From positions 856,501-920,500 of the forward strand of contig JAPDFW010000114.1 of the NCBI GenBank assembly GCA_028826165.1: 64,000 nucleotides of DNA, read 5' to 3'. How positions within the stretch are numbered: position 1 is the first letter of the stretch; every line of letters starts with the position of its first letter. This stretch comes from Anaeramoeba ignava. Its lineage: Eukaryota; Metamonada; Anaeramoebidae. Below are positions 12,512-25,000 of this stretch, piece after piece. A model generated the notes under the pieces. The model did no database searches and was not told where the DNA came from. It saw only the letters and a program-made list of their open reading frames with translations. The translations under genes and the position numbers were made by a program.

Positions 12512-13561
12512 TTAAATTACAACTTTTGATTTGATGAAAATTCTTTTAAAGAAAAATAAATTACTTTCAAAATTCATCCGATCCAAGCATTGACTAAATT
12601 CATTCAAAGAACTTCTTTTTTTTGAATTTTCATTCCATCCTTTTTGAATTACTTCTGCTAAATATTTTGGGAAATCATTTGGAAATTCAGGTCTTTCTCC
12701 TTGAATAATTTTCATTGGAATCATAATAGTATTTTCTTTATCAAAAGGTTCTTTTTTTGAAAAAATTGCATATAAAATCATTGATAAACTGAAAATATCA
12801 CAAGAAGTATCATAAGTATTTCCTTGTTGAAAAAGTTCTGGAGCAGAATAGCGATATGAAACTATTGCTGTTGTCACTTCTATTGTGTGTTCATGAATTT
12901 TTGAAATTCCAAAATCTGTAATTTTTGGTTCGTTATTGGAGATCAAAATGTTTTCAGGTTTTAAATCGCGATGAATAATTAAATTTTTGTGAAGATATCT
13001 AATTGCTTCGATAATTCTTAAGGAAAAATTGATCTGTTCTCCATAAGTTAAATTTGGGATTTTTTGAGCTAAATTTCCTTGTTCAGCAAATTCCATAACA
13101 ATTCCAAATTGGTTAGAAAATTCTACTATTCCATAAATCCGGATAATGTTCGAGTGATTCAATGTTACAGCAAGATTCAGTTCGTTTTGAAATTGTTCTT
13201 TTTGTTTTTCATTGCTCTGGAATCTCATCTTCTTAACAACAACTTGTTTATTTCCCCATTTAGCTTTGAAAATATCAGCTGAACCACCAAAAGCAAAAGG
13301 TTCTTTTTCAATATCAAGTTCATATAAAGGAATGATTGGAGAATTTTTGATTTTTGAGTTTTTTTGAGCATCTTCAGCAGCTCTTAATAAATCACGATTT
13401 GGAATTGGCTTGAAATTATCAAAAGATGTTCTGCAAAATGGACATTTATTCATGTTTTTTAAACATTTTTCACAAATTGAATGACCTTCTTGACAAATAA
13501 TCATTGGCTTTCTTTCTTGTGAATAACTTTCAAAACAAATCGAACATGTAAATGTATTCAT
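12512..13561 (-). CDS. RING finger-protein kinase
   Basis: The 349-residue protein has a C3HC4 RING at residues 6-43 (CSICF, CQEGH, CEKC, CPFC). A complete Ser/Thr kinase domain occupies about 90-330: VVVKKM lysine, HRDLKPEN catalytic loop, DFG, and SAPELF in place of APE. The pairing suggests a kinase that ubiquitinates or is ubiquitinated, which is inference. The kinase frame ends in TAA at 12512-12514. The same frame continues without another stop through the TLDc array, so the ancestral gene was probably RING-kinase-(TLDc)n. Either the TAA is a recent nonsense mutation or the two halves are separate. The start ATG is followed at once by the RING. An AG just before it could be a splice acceptor, because the nearest CATTTTT element is some 230 bp upstream (13790-13820). 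Confidence 0.85.
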   Translation of the reverse strand: MNTFTCSICFESYSQERKPMIICQEGHSICEKCLKNMNKCPFCRTSFDNFKPIPNRDLLRAAEDAQKNSKIKNSPIIPLYELDIEKEPFAFGGSADIFKAKWGNKQVVVKKMRFQSNEKQKEQFQNELNLAVTLNHSNIIRIYGIVEFSNQFGIVMEFAEQGNLAQKIPNLTYGEQINFSLRIIEAIRYLHKNLIIHRDLKPENILISNNEPKITDFGISKIHEHTIEVTTAIVSYRYSAPELFQQGNTYDTSCDIFSLSMILYAIFSKKEPFDKENTIMIPMKIIQGERPEFPNDFPKYLAEVIQKGWNENSKKRSSLNEFSQCLDRMNFESNLFFFKRIFIKSKVVI

Positions 13562-13848
13562 TCTCTTTTTAGAAAAAAAAGAAAAAAAATTTAAAAAAAA
13601 GGAAAATTATTTTTTTTGTTTAATAAATAAAATAAATATTAGGTGAGTAATTATAAATAAATATCAAATAATAATTCCTTTTCATTTTTATTTCTAATTT
13701 TTCAATTCAATTCCATTTAAATGAAATTTTTTTTGTTTTTTCATTTTTATAGAAATAGTATACTTGATTAAGAACTTATTTTTGAAAAGAAAAAAATGAA
13801 AAAAAAAATGAAAAAAAAATTCAAAGCCAGAAAAATTTGAAACAAATT
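13562..13848. other. Upstream region of RING-kinase
   Basis: This A/T spacer holds a two-copy CATTTTT element (sense on the minus strand, about 13793-13822). It is probably the promoter and possibly a 5' leader with an intron. No coding sequence is seen. Confidence 0.4.
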
Positions 13849-15065
13849 TCTAAATTAATATTAATTCAATTTAATTCAAAAAAAAAGATAAAATTTTAAT
13901 TTCAAAAAAATCAATTTTCAAAATATTTTTAAATAATAAAATATTTAAATCTAAAACAATAAATTATTATTTTAATAATAAAATTAAATATTAAATTATA
14001 TTTTTAAATTAATTTATAAATTAAATATTAAATTAAATCTATTTTCATTTTTTATATTTTTATGTTAAATATTTAAATAATAAAATATTTAAATCTAAAA
14101 CAATAAATTATTATTTTTAATAATAAAATTAAATATTAAATTATATTTTTAAATTAATTTATAAATTGAATATTAAATTAAATCTATTCTTATTTTTTAT
14201 ATTTATTTGTTAAATATTTAAATAATAAAATATTTAAATATAAAACATTAAATTATTATTTCAATAATAAAATTAAATATTAAATTATATTTTTAAATTA
14301 ATTTATAAATTAAATATTAAATTAAACCTATTCTTATTTTTATATTTATATGTTAAATATTTAAATAATAAAATATTTAAATCTAAAAACATTAAATTAT
14401 TATTTCAATAATAAAATTAAATATTAAAATATTTTTAAATTAAATTATAAATTAAATATTAAATTAAATCTATTCTTAATTTTTATATTTTTATGTTAAA
14501 TATTTAAATAATAAAATATTTAAATCTAAAACAATAAATTAATATTTTAATAATAAAATTAAATATTAAATCATATTTTTAAATTAATTTATAAATTAAA
14601 TATTAAATTAAATCTATTCTTATTTTTATATTTATATGTTAAATATTGAAATAATAAAATATTTAAATCTAAAACATTAAATTAATATTTTAATAATAAA
14701 ATTAATTATTAAAATATTTTTAAATTAATTTATAAATTAAATATTAAATTAAATCTATTCTTATTCTTTATATTTATATGTTAAATATTTAAATAATAAA
14801 ATATTTAAATCTAAAACAATAAATTATTATTTTAATAATAAAATTAAATATTAAATTATATTTTTAAATTAATTTATAAATTAAATATTAAATTAAATCT
14901 ATTCTTATTTTTGATATTTATATGTTAAATATTTAAATAATAAAATATTTAAATCTAAAACAATAAATTATTATTTTAATAATAAAATTATATTTTTAAA
15001 ATATTTTCAAATTAATTTATAAATTAAATATTAAATTAAACTTATTCTCATTTTTGATATTTTTT
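13849..15065. repeat. 143-bp satellite, about 8 copies (right block)
   Basis: The unit start AAATAATAAAATATTTAAAT recurs at about 13931, 14074, 14220, 14363, 14506, 14649, 14790 and 14934, with spacings of 141-146 bp. It is the same unit and has the same lead-in as the 7.85-8.49 kb block, so the TLDc cluster is bracketed by the satellite. Confidence 0.9.
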
Positions 15066-15095
15066 TTTTGACTTTTTCTTTTATTGATTTTTTAA

Positions 15096-15755
15096 TTAAG
15101 AAGCAAAAACAAATTCACCATCATTATAAAACCAAGAAAAATGAATTGAACCAAAAGAAGAAATTTGATTAGAAATATCCAAAACAACCGAATCAGAAGG
15201 GAAATCATGAGTAACTCTAGCCATAGTACAATGGAATTCTTGAAGACGAGGATGGTTAACATGAACACCAGCATCACTAATTGCTTTTTCAATTCCACGA
15301 ATCCAATCAAACATTTTTTTCTCACTTTCTTCGCTCATCAAAGCCAGCAAGTAGATGGTCTTGTTATCATGGTCGATATTGCAACCAACTCTGTTGTATT
15401 CCAAATCAATCGGTTCCCAATAATATTCTCTTAGTACTTTTTTGATAATCTCTTTTTCTTCTGAATTGTGACAGCAGAAATAATTCAAGCTCGTGTGAAG
15501 TTCAATATCGCTTTCCATGCGAATGATTTGTGAACTGGACTCTGCTGAGTTCTTGATGATTTCTTGTGCTTTGTGGATCTCTTCTGTAAATGAAATGTGG
15601 TACGAAAGATACATTAATGATGTCCAATTTTCTTTGGAATCTTCAGGACAAGTCATGCAATCTGAATCGCCATTCCAACAAGTATCAAATGAACTTGAAA
15701 TTCCAAATATCAATAGCAATATTATAATGAAAATTGAGCTCAAAAAAAGATTCAT
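15096..15755 (-). CDS. Secreted 2H phosphoesterase-like protein
   Basis: The 219-residue protein starts with a clear signal peptide (residues 1-22, a long Ile/Leu core ending GISSS). It then carries two H-x-[ST]-x motifs about 88 residues apart: HTSL with His87 and HCTM with His175. This paired arrangement and spacing define the 2H phosphoesterase superfamily, whose members cleave 2',3'-cyclic phosphates, 2'-5' bonds or related nucleotides. Cys pairs near residues 26-36 and 94-95 would suit an exported, disulfide-bonded protein. Codon use is less A/T-skewed than in neighbouring genes. There is no intron. A CATTTTT element sits at about 15775-15792. The substrate cannot be told from the sequence. 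Confidence 0.7.
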   Translation of the reverse strand: MNLFLSSIFIIILLLIFGISSSFDTCWNGDSDCMTCPEDSKENWTSLMYLSYHISFTEEIHKAQEIIKNSAESSSQIIRMESDIELHTSLNYFCCHNSEEKEIIKKVLREYYWEPIDLEYNRVGCNIDHDNKTIYLLALMSEESEKKMFDWIRGIEKAISDAGVHVNHPRLQEFHCTMARVTHDFPSDSVVLDISNQISSFGSIHFSWFYNDGEFVFAS

Positions 15756-15827
15756 AAAAAAGCAATCAAAAATGGAAAAATGAAAAAAAAATCAAAAAAA
15801 AAAATTCTCAAAAAAAAAATATTTCAT

Positions 15828-18800
15828 TTATTTATTTGAATAAATTTCAACATATAAATGAGTTTGATCTCTTTCTTCTTCCAGATCTTCGTCTTCAATT
15901 TCAATTTCAAGAGGAATTCTTAATCTAATTTCTTTTTCTCTCATCATATAAACAAATTTGACAAGTTCCGAAATGGAAAATTTGTTTTTCAATTCAATAA
16001 AGGGTTTCAGCCATAATGCTTTCCAAGAAGGACATCTTGTGATTGCGCGATAAAAAACGCGGATTGCTTTTGATTTTCGAATGCGATGTTTTAACTCTTT
16101 TTTTTGTGTTGAAAAGTTTTCATTTGAAAGTTCATAATTTAAATACAATTCCCACAATTCAAAAGAAGAACTTGACTCGAATTTTTCTGAATCAAGAGCT
16201 TTTTCGAACAATTCTCTAATTCTTTCTGAAGTGTTTGGTCTTTTCATTTCAAAAAGAATACTGAGTATCCAAAACGAAGATGATAATCCCATTTTCTCTT
16301 CATTTTTCTTCAATTTGTCAGAGTTTTTCAATTCATTTGAATCAATAATTTTATCAATTAAAATTCTTGTAAATCCAACTGATAAATTTGATCTCATTTG
16401 CAAAACCAAAAAAAGCCCAAAAAATACAGGATCATTTTGGAAAGTCATGTTTCTCATCAGATCATGAAGCGAATCTTGAAGTTGTTTTAATGAAGATATG
16501 CTTGTTGATAAATTATAAAAAAGCAATTTCAAATGAGAAAAAGTGTGTTCTTTTTGGATAATCTCATTTTGTTCAAATATTTCCTTTGTAATTTCGAAAA
16601 TTTTTGATGAAGAAGATGTACTAAATGTTGTGAAATATGTGAAAAATTCGTAACAAATTGCATAATTCATTTTCTCTTCAAGAGAATCCGAATCCTTTAT
16701 CAATTTATAAAATGATTCTTTTGCTTTTTCAACTCTAAATTTTGACACTTTTTCATTTTTCATTTGGAAGTTTTTTTTTTCTACTAAAAACAATAAAGAG
16801 CTCACAATTCTTCTTGCAATTTCCGTAACTAAAATATGATTTGGATTTGTGGATTGATTTAATGCTAAATTCCCTCCATTTTGATAAAAAATTTCCAGTA
16901 AAAATTCAATAAACTTGCGATAAAACCAAATTATAATTTTTGTGTTTTTGGATATTTGATATTTGGATAATACTGATGTATAAACTTTTTGCGCCATTTC
17001 AAATTGTTGATAATATTTTAAAAAATTTGCGTATTCATTCCAAATATGAAGATTTTCAGCATCTTCTTTCAATATTTGCATTGAGATTTTCTTCATTCTT
17101 TGATATGATTGATTGAAATTTTCGTTTTTTTGCTTCGATTTTTGTTGAAGAATTGAGATACAACTTTCTATTTGGAATAAAGCTATTGAAATTTCAGGAT
17201 CATCTTTAAAAGATACATTTTCAAAGTAAACATCAAGTATATTTTTTGAAAATTTAAATATCTTTAAGAGATTTTCTTTATCGTTCTTGCTGTTTTTTTG
17301 TTGAATCATTTCCCAAAAAATATTCATTTCAGAATCAAAATTTTTGAATGTTGTTTGAATAATTTCTAAATAATTAACATTTTTTTCATCAAAAGAAGAA
17401 ATTAATTTGCGGAATTGATCCAATTTAAATGAATCTAAATTGTAGCCAAGTTGATTTGAGCAAAATTTAAGTTTTGGATTTGAATCAATGAAAAGTGAAT
17501 AAATTGTTTTATAAGATGATTCACCAAGAGGAATTCCAAGAAATTTGAGGAAAAGTAGTAATACTATACTTTTAAAATTAGGGTATTTTTGATCAGGAAT
17601 TTCAAACATAACATTTCTAATTTCATCAAAAATGATCACTTTTTCAGGATCAAATCCAAATTCATTTTGCATTTCTTCTAATTGTTTTGCATTTCTTCCG
17701 ACGCATGGAAAAGAAGGTTTAGATTCTTCGTTTAATTCTGTAATTGCCCATTCCTCGAATGTATTTATAACTTGTTCTTCATCTCCTTCTAATTTATCAT
17801 TATAATTATTTTCTTCATTTTCTAAAGAATCATCATCTTGTAAATTGTTTTTTTCTAGTTCTTCATTTTCTTTCTTTTCATATTTTGTTTCATAAGAACT
17901 TTTCCGATTTAATTTTTGATTTAATTTAGAAGATTTCTGTAAATTTTTATCCCAACCATTTGCATTTTCTTCTCCAATTCTTGGGAATTCTGAATTCCAA
18001 TAATCATTAAATTTTTCACATTTTTCATTGAAATTTAAATTTTGGTAATTTTTTGGACAAAAGAAGTTTAGTTCAATCAAAGCTTGAAAAGAAGCGATAG
18101 CTTTTTCTTTGTAACCAGATTTTGCTTCAAAACAACAAGATTGAAAGAATAAAAAAATAAGTATTGCTATATTATTTTTTTTTATTTTTTCTTTTTTTTC
18201 TATATCCTTTTCCAAGTTTTCAAAAATATCATTTTCAATTTCAATTTCATTTTCAATTTCAATTTCATTTTCATTTTGTAATTGATTTGAATTTAATTGA
18301 TATTGATTTTGATTTAATTGATTTTGATTTAATTGATATTGATTTTGATTTAATTGATTTTGATTTTGATTTAATTGATTTTGATTTTGATTTAATTGAT
18401 TTTGATTTAATTGATTTTGATTTTGATTTAATTTATTTTGTTGTTGAAATTGATTTAATTGATTTTGATTTAATTGATTTTGATGTTGAAATTGATTTAA
18501 TTGATTTTGTTGTTGAAATTGATTTAATTGATTTTGTTGTTGAAATTGATATTGATTTAATTTATTTTGATTTAATTGATTTTGTTGTTGAAATTGATTT
18601 AATTGATTTTGATTTTGATAATCTTGATATCTTTTATAATGTTCTGGATAATTTTCTATATTTAAATTAATTTCTTCATTTTGTTGTTGAAATTCATTTT
18701 GATTTAATTGATTTTGATTTAATTGATTTTGATTTAATTTATTTTGATTTAATTGATTTTGATTTAATTGATTTTGTTGTTGAAATTGATTTAATTGATT

Positions 18801-21800
18801 TTGATTTAATTCATTTTGATTTAATTGATTTTGATTTAATTGATTTTGATTTAATTGAAATTGATTTAATTGATTTTGATTTAATTGATTTTGATTTAAT
18901 TGATTTTGATAATCTTGATATCTTTTATAATGTTCTGGATAATTTTCTATATCTAAATTAATTTCTTCATTTTGTTGTTGAAATTGATTTTGATTTTGAT
19001 TTTTTTTTGTTGAAATTGATTTTGTTAGTTGAAATTGATTTTGATTTAATTTATTTTGATTTAATTGATTTTGATTTAATTGATTTTGTTGTTGAAATTG
19101 ATTTAATTGATTTTGATTTTGATAATCTTGATATCTTTTATAATGTTCTGGATAATTTTCTATATTTAAATTAATTTCTTCATTTTGTTGTTGAAATTGA
19201 TTTTGATTTAATTGAAATTGATTTAATTGATTTTGATTTAATTCATTTTGATTTAATTGATTTTGATTTAATTGATTTTGATTTAATTGATTTTGATAAT
19301 CTTGATATCTTTTATAATGTTCTGGATAATTTTCTATATTTAAATTAATCTCTTCATTTTGTTGTTGAAATTGATTTTGATTTAATTGATTTTGATTTAA
19401 TTGATTTAATTGATTTTGTTGTTGAAATTGATTTTGATTTAATTGATTTTGATTTAATTGATTTAATTGATTTTGATTTAATTCATTTTGATTTAATTGA
19501 TTTTGATTTAATTGATTTTGATTTTGATTTAATTCATTTTGATTTAATTGATTTTGATTTAATTGAAATTGATTTAATTGATTTTGTTGTTGAAATTGAT
19601 TTAATTGATTGTTGAAATTGATTTTGATTTTGATTTTGAAATTGATTTAATTGATTTTGATTTAATTGAAATTGATTTAATTGATTTTTTGATTTTGAAA
19701 TTGATTTTTGATTTTGTGATTTTTTTTTTATTTTGATTTAATTTATTTTTGTTTTTGAAATTTTTTGATTTAATTGATTTTTTGATTTTTGATTTAATTG
19801 AAATTTGATTGATTTTGATTGATAGTGATTTTGATTTTGATTTTGATTTAATTCATTTTGATTTAATTCATTTTTTTGATTTTGATTTAATTGATTTTGA
19901 ATTGAAATTGATTTAATTGATTTTGATTTAATTGATTTTGATAATCTTGATATCTTTTATAATGTTCTGGATAATTTTCTATATTTAAATTAATCTCTTC
20001 ATTTTGTTGTTGAAATTGATTTTGATTTAATTGATTTTGATTTAATTGATTTAATTGATTTTGATTTAATTGATTTTGATTTAATTGATTTTGATTTAAT
20101 TTATTTTGATTTAATTGATTTTGATTTAATTTATTTTGTTGTTGAAATTTATTTTGTTGTTGAAATTGGTTTTGATTTAATTGATTTTGATTTAATTTAT
20201 TTTGTTGTTGAAATTGATTTTGATTTAATTTATTTTGATTTAATTGATTTTGATTTAATTGATTTTGTTGTTGAAATTGATTTTGTTGTTGAAATTGATT
20301 TAATTGATTTTGATTTAATTTATTTTGTTGTTGAAATTGATTTTGTTGTTGAAATTGATTTAATTGATTTTGATTTAATTTATTTTGATTTAATTCATTT
20401 TGATTTAATTGATTTTGTTGTTGAAATTGATTTTGATTTAATTTATTTTGATTTAATTGATTTTGATTTAATTTATTTTGTTGTTGAAATTGATTTAATT
20501 GATTTTGATTTTGATTTAATTGAAATTGATTTAATTGATTTTGATTTAATTGATTTTGATAATCTTGATATCTTTTATAATGTTCTGGATAATTTTCTAT
20601 ATTTAAATTAATTTCTTCATTTTCATAATTTTCATAATTTTCATAATTTTCATAATTTTCATAATTTTCTTCTTTTTGATTTTCATTCTCTGTTAATAAA
20701 TTTGATTTGAAAATTTCCATAGATGATGAAAATAATCCTCTAATATTAATTACAGTAAATGTTTCTAAACTAGATAACCGATAAATAATATAATAAAACC
20801 ATAAAATAATATCATCTTGATTGCTATGTAATATATTTTGCCAAAACCTAATCACTTTTTCTTTATCCCAATAATATTGAATAATTTGAAGTAATTTGAA
20901 AAATAAATCTGTTGAATTTGGATTAAACTCTAATGCTCTTTCTAATACAGAAATCTTCTTAATTCTGATCACCTTAGATTCCAAAACTCCTTTTTCTACT
21001 ATTCTATCTTGTAAATCAGTCAATTCAATCCATGCAAAAATATCTTGTGAATTTTCTCTCAATTTTTCATTTAATTGCTTGATTTTTTCTTGATTTTCAT
21101 CTAGAATAATTTCATCAGATAAATGATCCTCTAAAGAATTTTGTTTAATTTCCAATTTTTCTTTTTCATCATTTTGAAATAATTTTGTTGTTCGATTTTG
21201 ATTATTCAAATTATCAATTTGCATAAAAAAATTTTGATGTTCTAATTTTTTTGGATTGATATTTTCAATCTGAATCTTATTTTCCAAAGAAAATGGAACA
21301 AAAAGTTGATGATAAATAAAATCTTCCAAATTATTTTCTTTAATTTCATCATTCAAATTCATTTTTTGAATTATATTGTTATTGATTTTATTGATTGAAT
21401 ATTTTGCAAAATAACGATGAAATATTGGTTTTCGAGGTAAATGATTATTATTATTATTTTCTTTTTGATAATCAATAGTATATTCAGAAACATATTTTCT
21501 TTGTATTTTTCCTTCTTTATATTGTTTTTCATCTCCTTCTTTTGCAATTTTAAACAAAATATTCCCATTTTCATCTCTAAATACAGAATCATTTTTGTTT
21601 AATTGTTTTGTTTTCTTTTTTCTTTCTTTTTCCTTATCTTTTTTCTTTCTTTTTTTTGATTTTGATTTCTTTGATTTTTTTATTTTTTTTATTTTCTTCT
21701 TTTTATGTTTTTTTTTTCTGTGTTTCTTTTCTTCAATTTGAATTTGATTATTTTGATTTTGATTTTGAATTTCATTTTGATTTTGATTTTGATTTTGATT

Positions 21801-21842
21801 TAATAAATTTGGATCAAAACTAGAAATTTTCAACCAATCCAT
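15828..21842 (-). CDS. NRDE2: NRDE2 homologue with giant Q/N/L repeat insertion
   Basis: The N-terminal part (19887-21842) starts MDWLKISSFD, has a Lys-rich stretch, the VFRDENGNILFKIAKEGD region and then HAT/TPR-like helices (DIFAWIELTDLQD, LERALEFNPNSTDLFF). The C-terminal part (15828 to about 18290) continues the family pattern: LIFLFFQSCCFEAKSGY, IASFQALIELNFFCP and more HAT helices, ending near ALWLKPFIEL and YMMREKEIRLR. Both parts lie in the same reading frame. They are separated by about 2.3 kb of LNQNQ-type codons, with frame breaks between about 18990 and 19886. NRDE2 works in the nucleus with the MTR4/exosome and splicing machinery. Either the gene has an intron in the repeat, or it carries run-length errors, or it is broken. 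The promoter element is at 21955-21995. Confidence 0.78.
18240..20640 (-). repeat. Composite coding repeat in NRDE2
   Basis: Short LNQNQ/FQQQ codon repeats are mixed with about six copies of a longer module that reads NEEINLNIENYPEHYKRYQD. The modules lie near 18605-18685, 18910-18975, 19125-19185, 19300-19365, 19935-20005 and 20560-20625. The module occurs once at the domain edge and was evidently carried along as the repeat expanded. Confidence 0.85.
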
Positions 21843-21954
21843 TTTTAATTTTGTTTTTGTTTTGTTTTTAAATTTTATTTTTAATTTGTTTTTTAATTTG
21901 TTTTTTATTTTTGTTTTTTAATTTTGTTTTGTTTTGTTTTGTTTTTATTTTTGG

Positions 21955-21996
21955 AAAAGAAAAAAATGAAAATGAAAAAAATGAAAAAAAAATTTT
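21955..21996 (-). promoter_or_regulatory. CATTTTT element upstream of NRDE2
   Basis: Three copies of the T-run/CATTTTT element (minus sense) lie 110-155 bp before the NRDE2 start codon, in the otherwise empty spacer to the deubiquitinase gene. Confidence 0.4.
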
Positions 21997-22079
21997 GAAT
22001 TTTGAATTTTGAATTTTGAATTTTGATTTTTGATTTTTGATTTGAATTTTGATTTTTGAATTTTGATTTGAGAAATTTT

Positions 22080-25000
22080 TCATCTCTTTTTTGTAAAGAA
22101 TTGTAAAATTTGAGTTGAAATTGCTAAAATATCTTCATATCCTTTATATTTTTGCTTTTTTGCTTGTTTAATAATTTCTTGAATTTTATTTTGAGCAAAT
22201 CTAGATTCTTTTTGAGAAAATGTTTTAAAACCATTCTCCAATAAAAACTTTAATGAATCTGCATGAATTTTAACAAAATTAATTTGATTAGAGGATTTAA
22301 AAGAATCAATAGAAGATTTTAAATGATTCAAATTAAAAAGGAAAAATTCATCAATAAATTTTATCATTTCTTGATCAAATTGAGATTTAGGAAATAAAGC
22401 AAAAACAAATGGAATTTGAGAAAGAAATTGTTCTTGTTGGAAAAATTTGTCTTTTTGCAAGAGAATCAAATCAAGATATTGAGGAATCAAAGATGATAAT
22501 TGCTTTCCAAATTCTTGAATAAAATTATCTTTTTTAAAAGTTGGAACATTTTGATTTGATTTATTAAGATTTTCATTGATTTCAATCATTTTCGAAAGAA
22601 CTTGATTTAAAAGGGAAGCACAAGAGAGAATAAGATCAAAATTGGCGTCTTTTTGGTGAAGAATCCAAACAAGATTAAAGAAAAGTGATTTAGTCAATAA
22701 ATGAAATGATTGTTGAGCTTGTTTTTTTTCTTGTCTTTTTTTGCCTTTTTTTGGATGAGATTGATACTGTTTGATTAAGAGATCAAAAACCATTTGAGAA
22801 ACAGTTGAAAAAGTAATTTGGAAATCATTAGAAGCAAGATAAGAATGATAATGAACTTTTGTATTTTGAGATGATTTAATTGAGTCATAAGAATAGGCAA
22901 ACTCAACTTTGGAATGAAGAACCGCATGAAGATTCTTGATTTGTTCAATGGCATTTGATTTCCCTCCGTTTGTTGTGATCCCAATAATCAGTTGAATCAA
23001 TTGCAAGCATTTTGTCGAAACAGAAACATCTTTACACTTGAAATCCATAAACTCAAGAAAACGTATTAAAGAATTGAACAATTTGATTTTTTTGCTCCAC
23101 AAACGAGAAACATTGTTGATTTTATCAGGACTTGAATTTTTGGGTTCAAAACCTTTGATATTGCAAGTTGGACAGAGCCAAGAAGAAGAGTTGATAAGAA
23201 TATCAAGAGCTGAAGAAATAATTTGCAAATCATCTTGAATAATTGGTTTTGATTTTGATTTTGATTTTGATTCTTTTTTTGATTCTTTTTCTTTTTCTTT
23301 GGAAATTTCAAGATCCTTTTCAAGCAAAGAAATTCTTTCAATTAATAAGTCAGAAAGAGTATTATGTCCGTTTTGTGTTTCTGTAAATGTGAAAAGTAAA
23401 AGAGTGTCTGAACCAAGAAGAAGATCCAAAAATTTAAGTGCGTTTTTGGGATGTTTTTTAACTCTTTCTCCAGTTAGAATTGCCTTGATTTTCTGAATTC
23501 GGAAATTGATTTTGGATGATATTTTGGAAATTATTGAAAAATACTTTTCTGAAAAGGAATCATAAAAAGGATCAAAAATAGTCTTGTCAAGAACATCATT
23601 TGCAATTGGAGATGAATATATACTATCAATAACGGTAGGATCGCGCTCGATACACAAAAACACAAGATTCAGGAAAAGAGGGAGATAAGCACTCGCATAT
23701 TGGCTGTATGAAGGGTTATCTTGGATATCAATAAAAGAGCCTACAAAACGAGGAAACCGCGAATCTTGAATCAAATAATCTACATTCTCTTGGTTTTGCG
23801 AAATGCATTTGTCAAAAATACGAAGTAATTCAAGCTTGTTGAAATCACAACTCAATTTATATGAATCCAAATGAATAAAAAGATCCCAGAAGTGTTGGAA
23901 ATTATCCTCAAAACTTGAAAACGAAATTTCATTAAACATTGATTTTCTTAAAATATTAAAATAATCAGTCAAAAAAAAGAATTCGAAAGGGAAAGGAGAA
24001 ATCGAATCTGGTTGAGGAAACTCTCTGGGTTTGATATGCTGATAAACCTGAAGTTGGAGGTTTGGCAATAATCCTAATAGATATTGAAACATCTCGTAAT
24101 ATTGGGATGCCTTTGTATCACTAATTTCTTCATTTTGATTTGGAATCACTATTTGAAGAAGAAAAGATGCTTCGCGACGAATATCTCCATTTTGATTCGA
24201 AATCAAGAACTGCATAACCCATTGTTCTTGGTGTTGAATCATCCACTCAAACACTTCTTCGTGTTTGGCTATTTTGAGACGGAAATTTGATAAACAATAA
24301 ACGGTTTTTTGAGATGAAAAAAATTCTGAATTGTTGATATTAACCATAAACTCGCATATTTTCTCAACTTTCCAATCAAAAAGCGAGTCTTTTGTCTCCA
24401 AAAAGCAAGAAAGAAGAGTGAACAATTTCTCGATATCTATTTGGCTTTGTTGTGCTTGCGAAATGTGAAGAAGAACAAATGAAACATATTTTTGAGTATA
24501 AATAGAGTTGTTCATGCAAATTCTTGCGAGAATTCGACCCATAATATCAGGACTGAGTCGATTCTTAATCATAAGCTCAGGGAAATTTGTTTTGAGAATC
24601 ATTACACGATCAACAAGAGGGATTTTGTTTTGAACATTCTCATTTGTTTCCCCATCTTTTTCAATATTTTGAACTTGATCAAGTGAAAGATCTACTCCTT
24701 CAATCAATTTGTAAATAATTTCCAAACTTTCTGGACATTCTCGAAATTGCGAACTAAAAAGTTGAAGAAGTGAATTTGTTGAAAGATTTGCAGTATTAGC
24801 ATCTCTTTTTTGGAGAGGAGAATAATAGTTGAGATTCAAATCAATGAATTTTGAAATCACATTTGTCATGATTAAATATTGACTTAATGGAGGATAAATA
24901 TTAAGAAGACTCATCAAGATATCCATTCTACGACCCAAGAACATTTGATTGGAATTCTTAAGTGAATTATGAATAATACTGTCAACAAGCATAAGAGTAA

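Noticed and set aside
15092-15783. Several extra ORFs overlapping the 2H phosphoesterase gene
   Set aside because: Shadows in other frames; the less A/T-skewed sequence leaves more frames open.
18164-18670. Plus-strand FDLIDFD repeat ORF
   Set aside because: It is antisense to the LNQNQ repeat of NRDE2.
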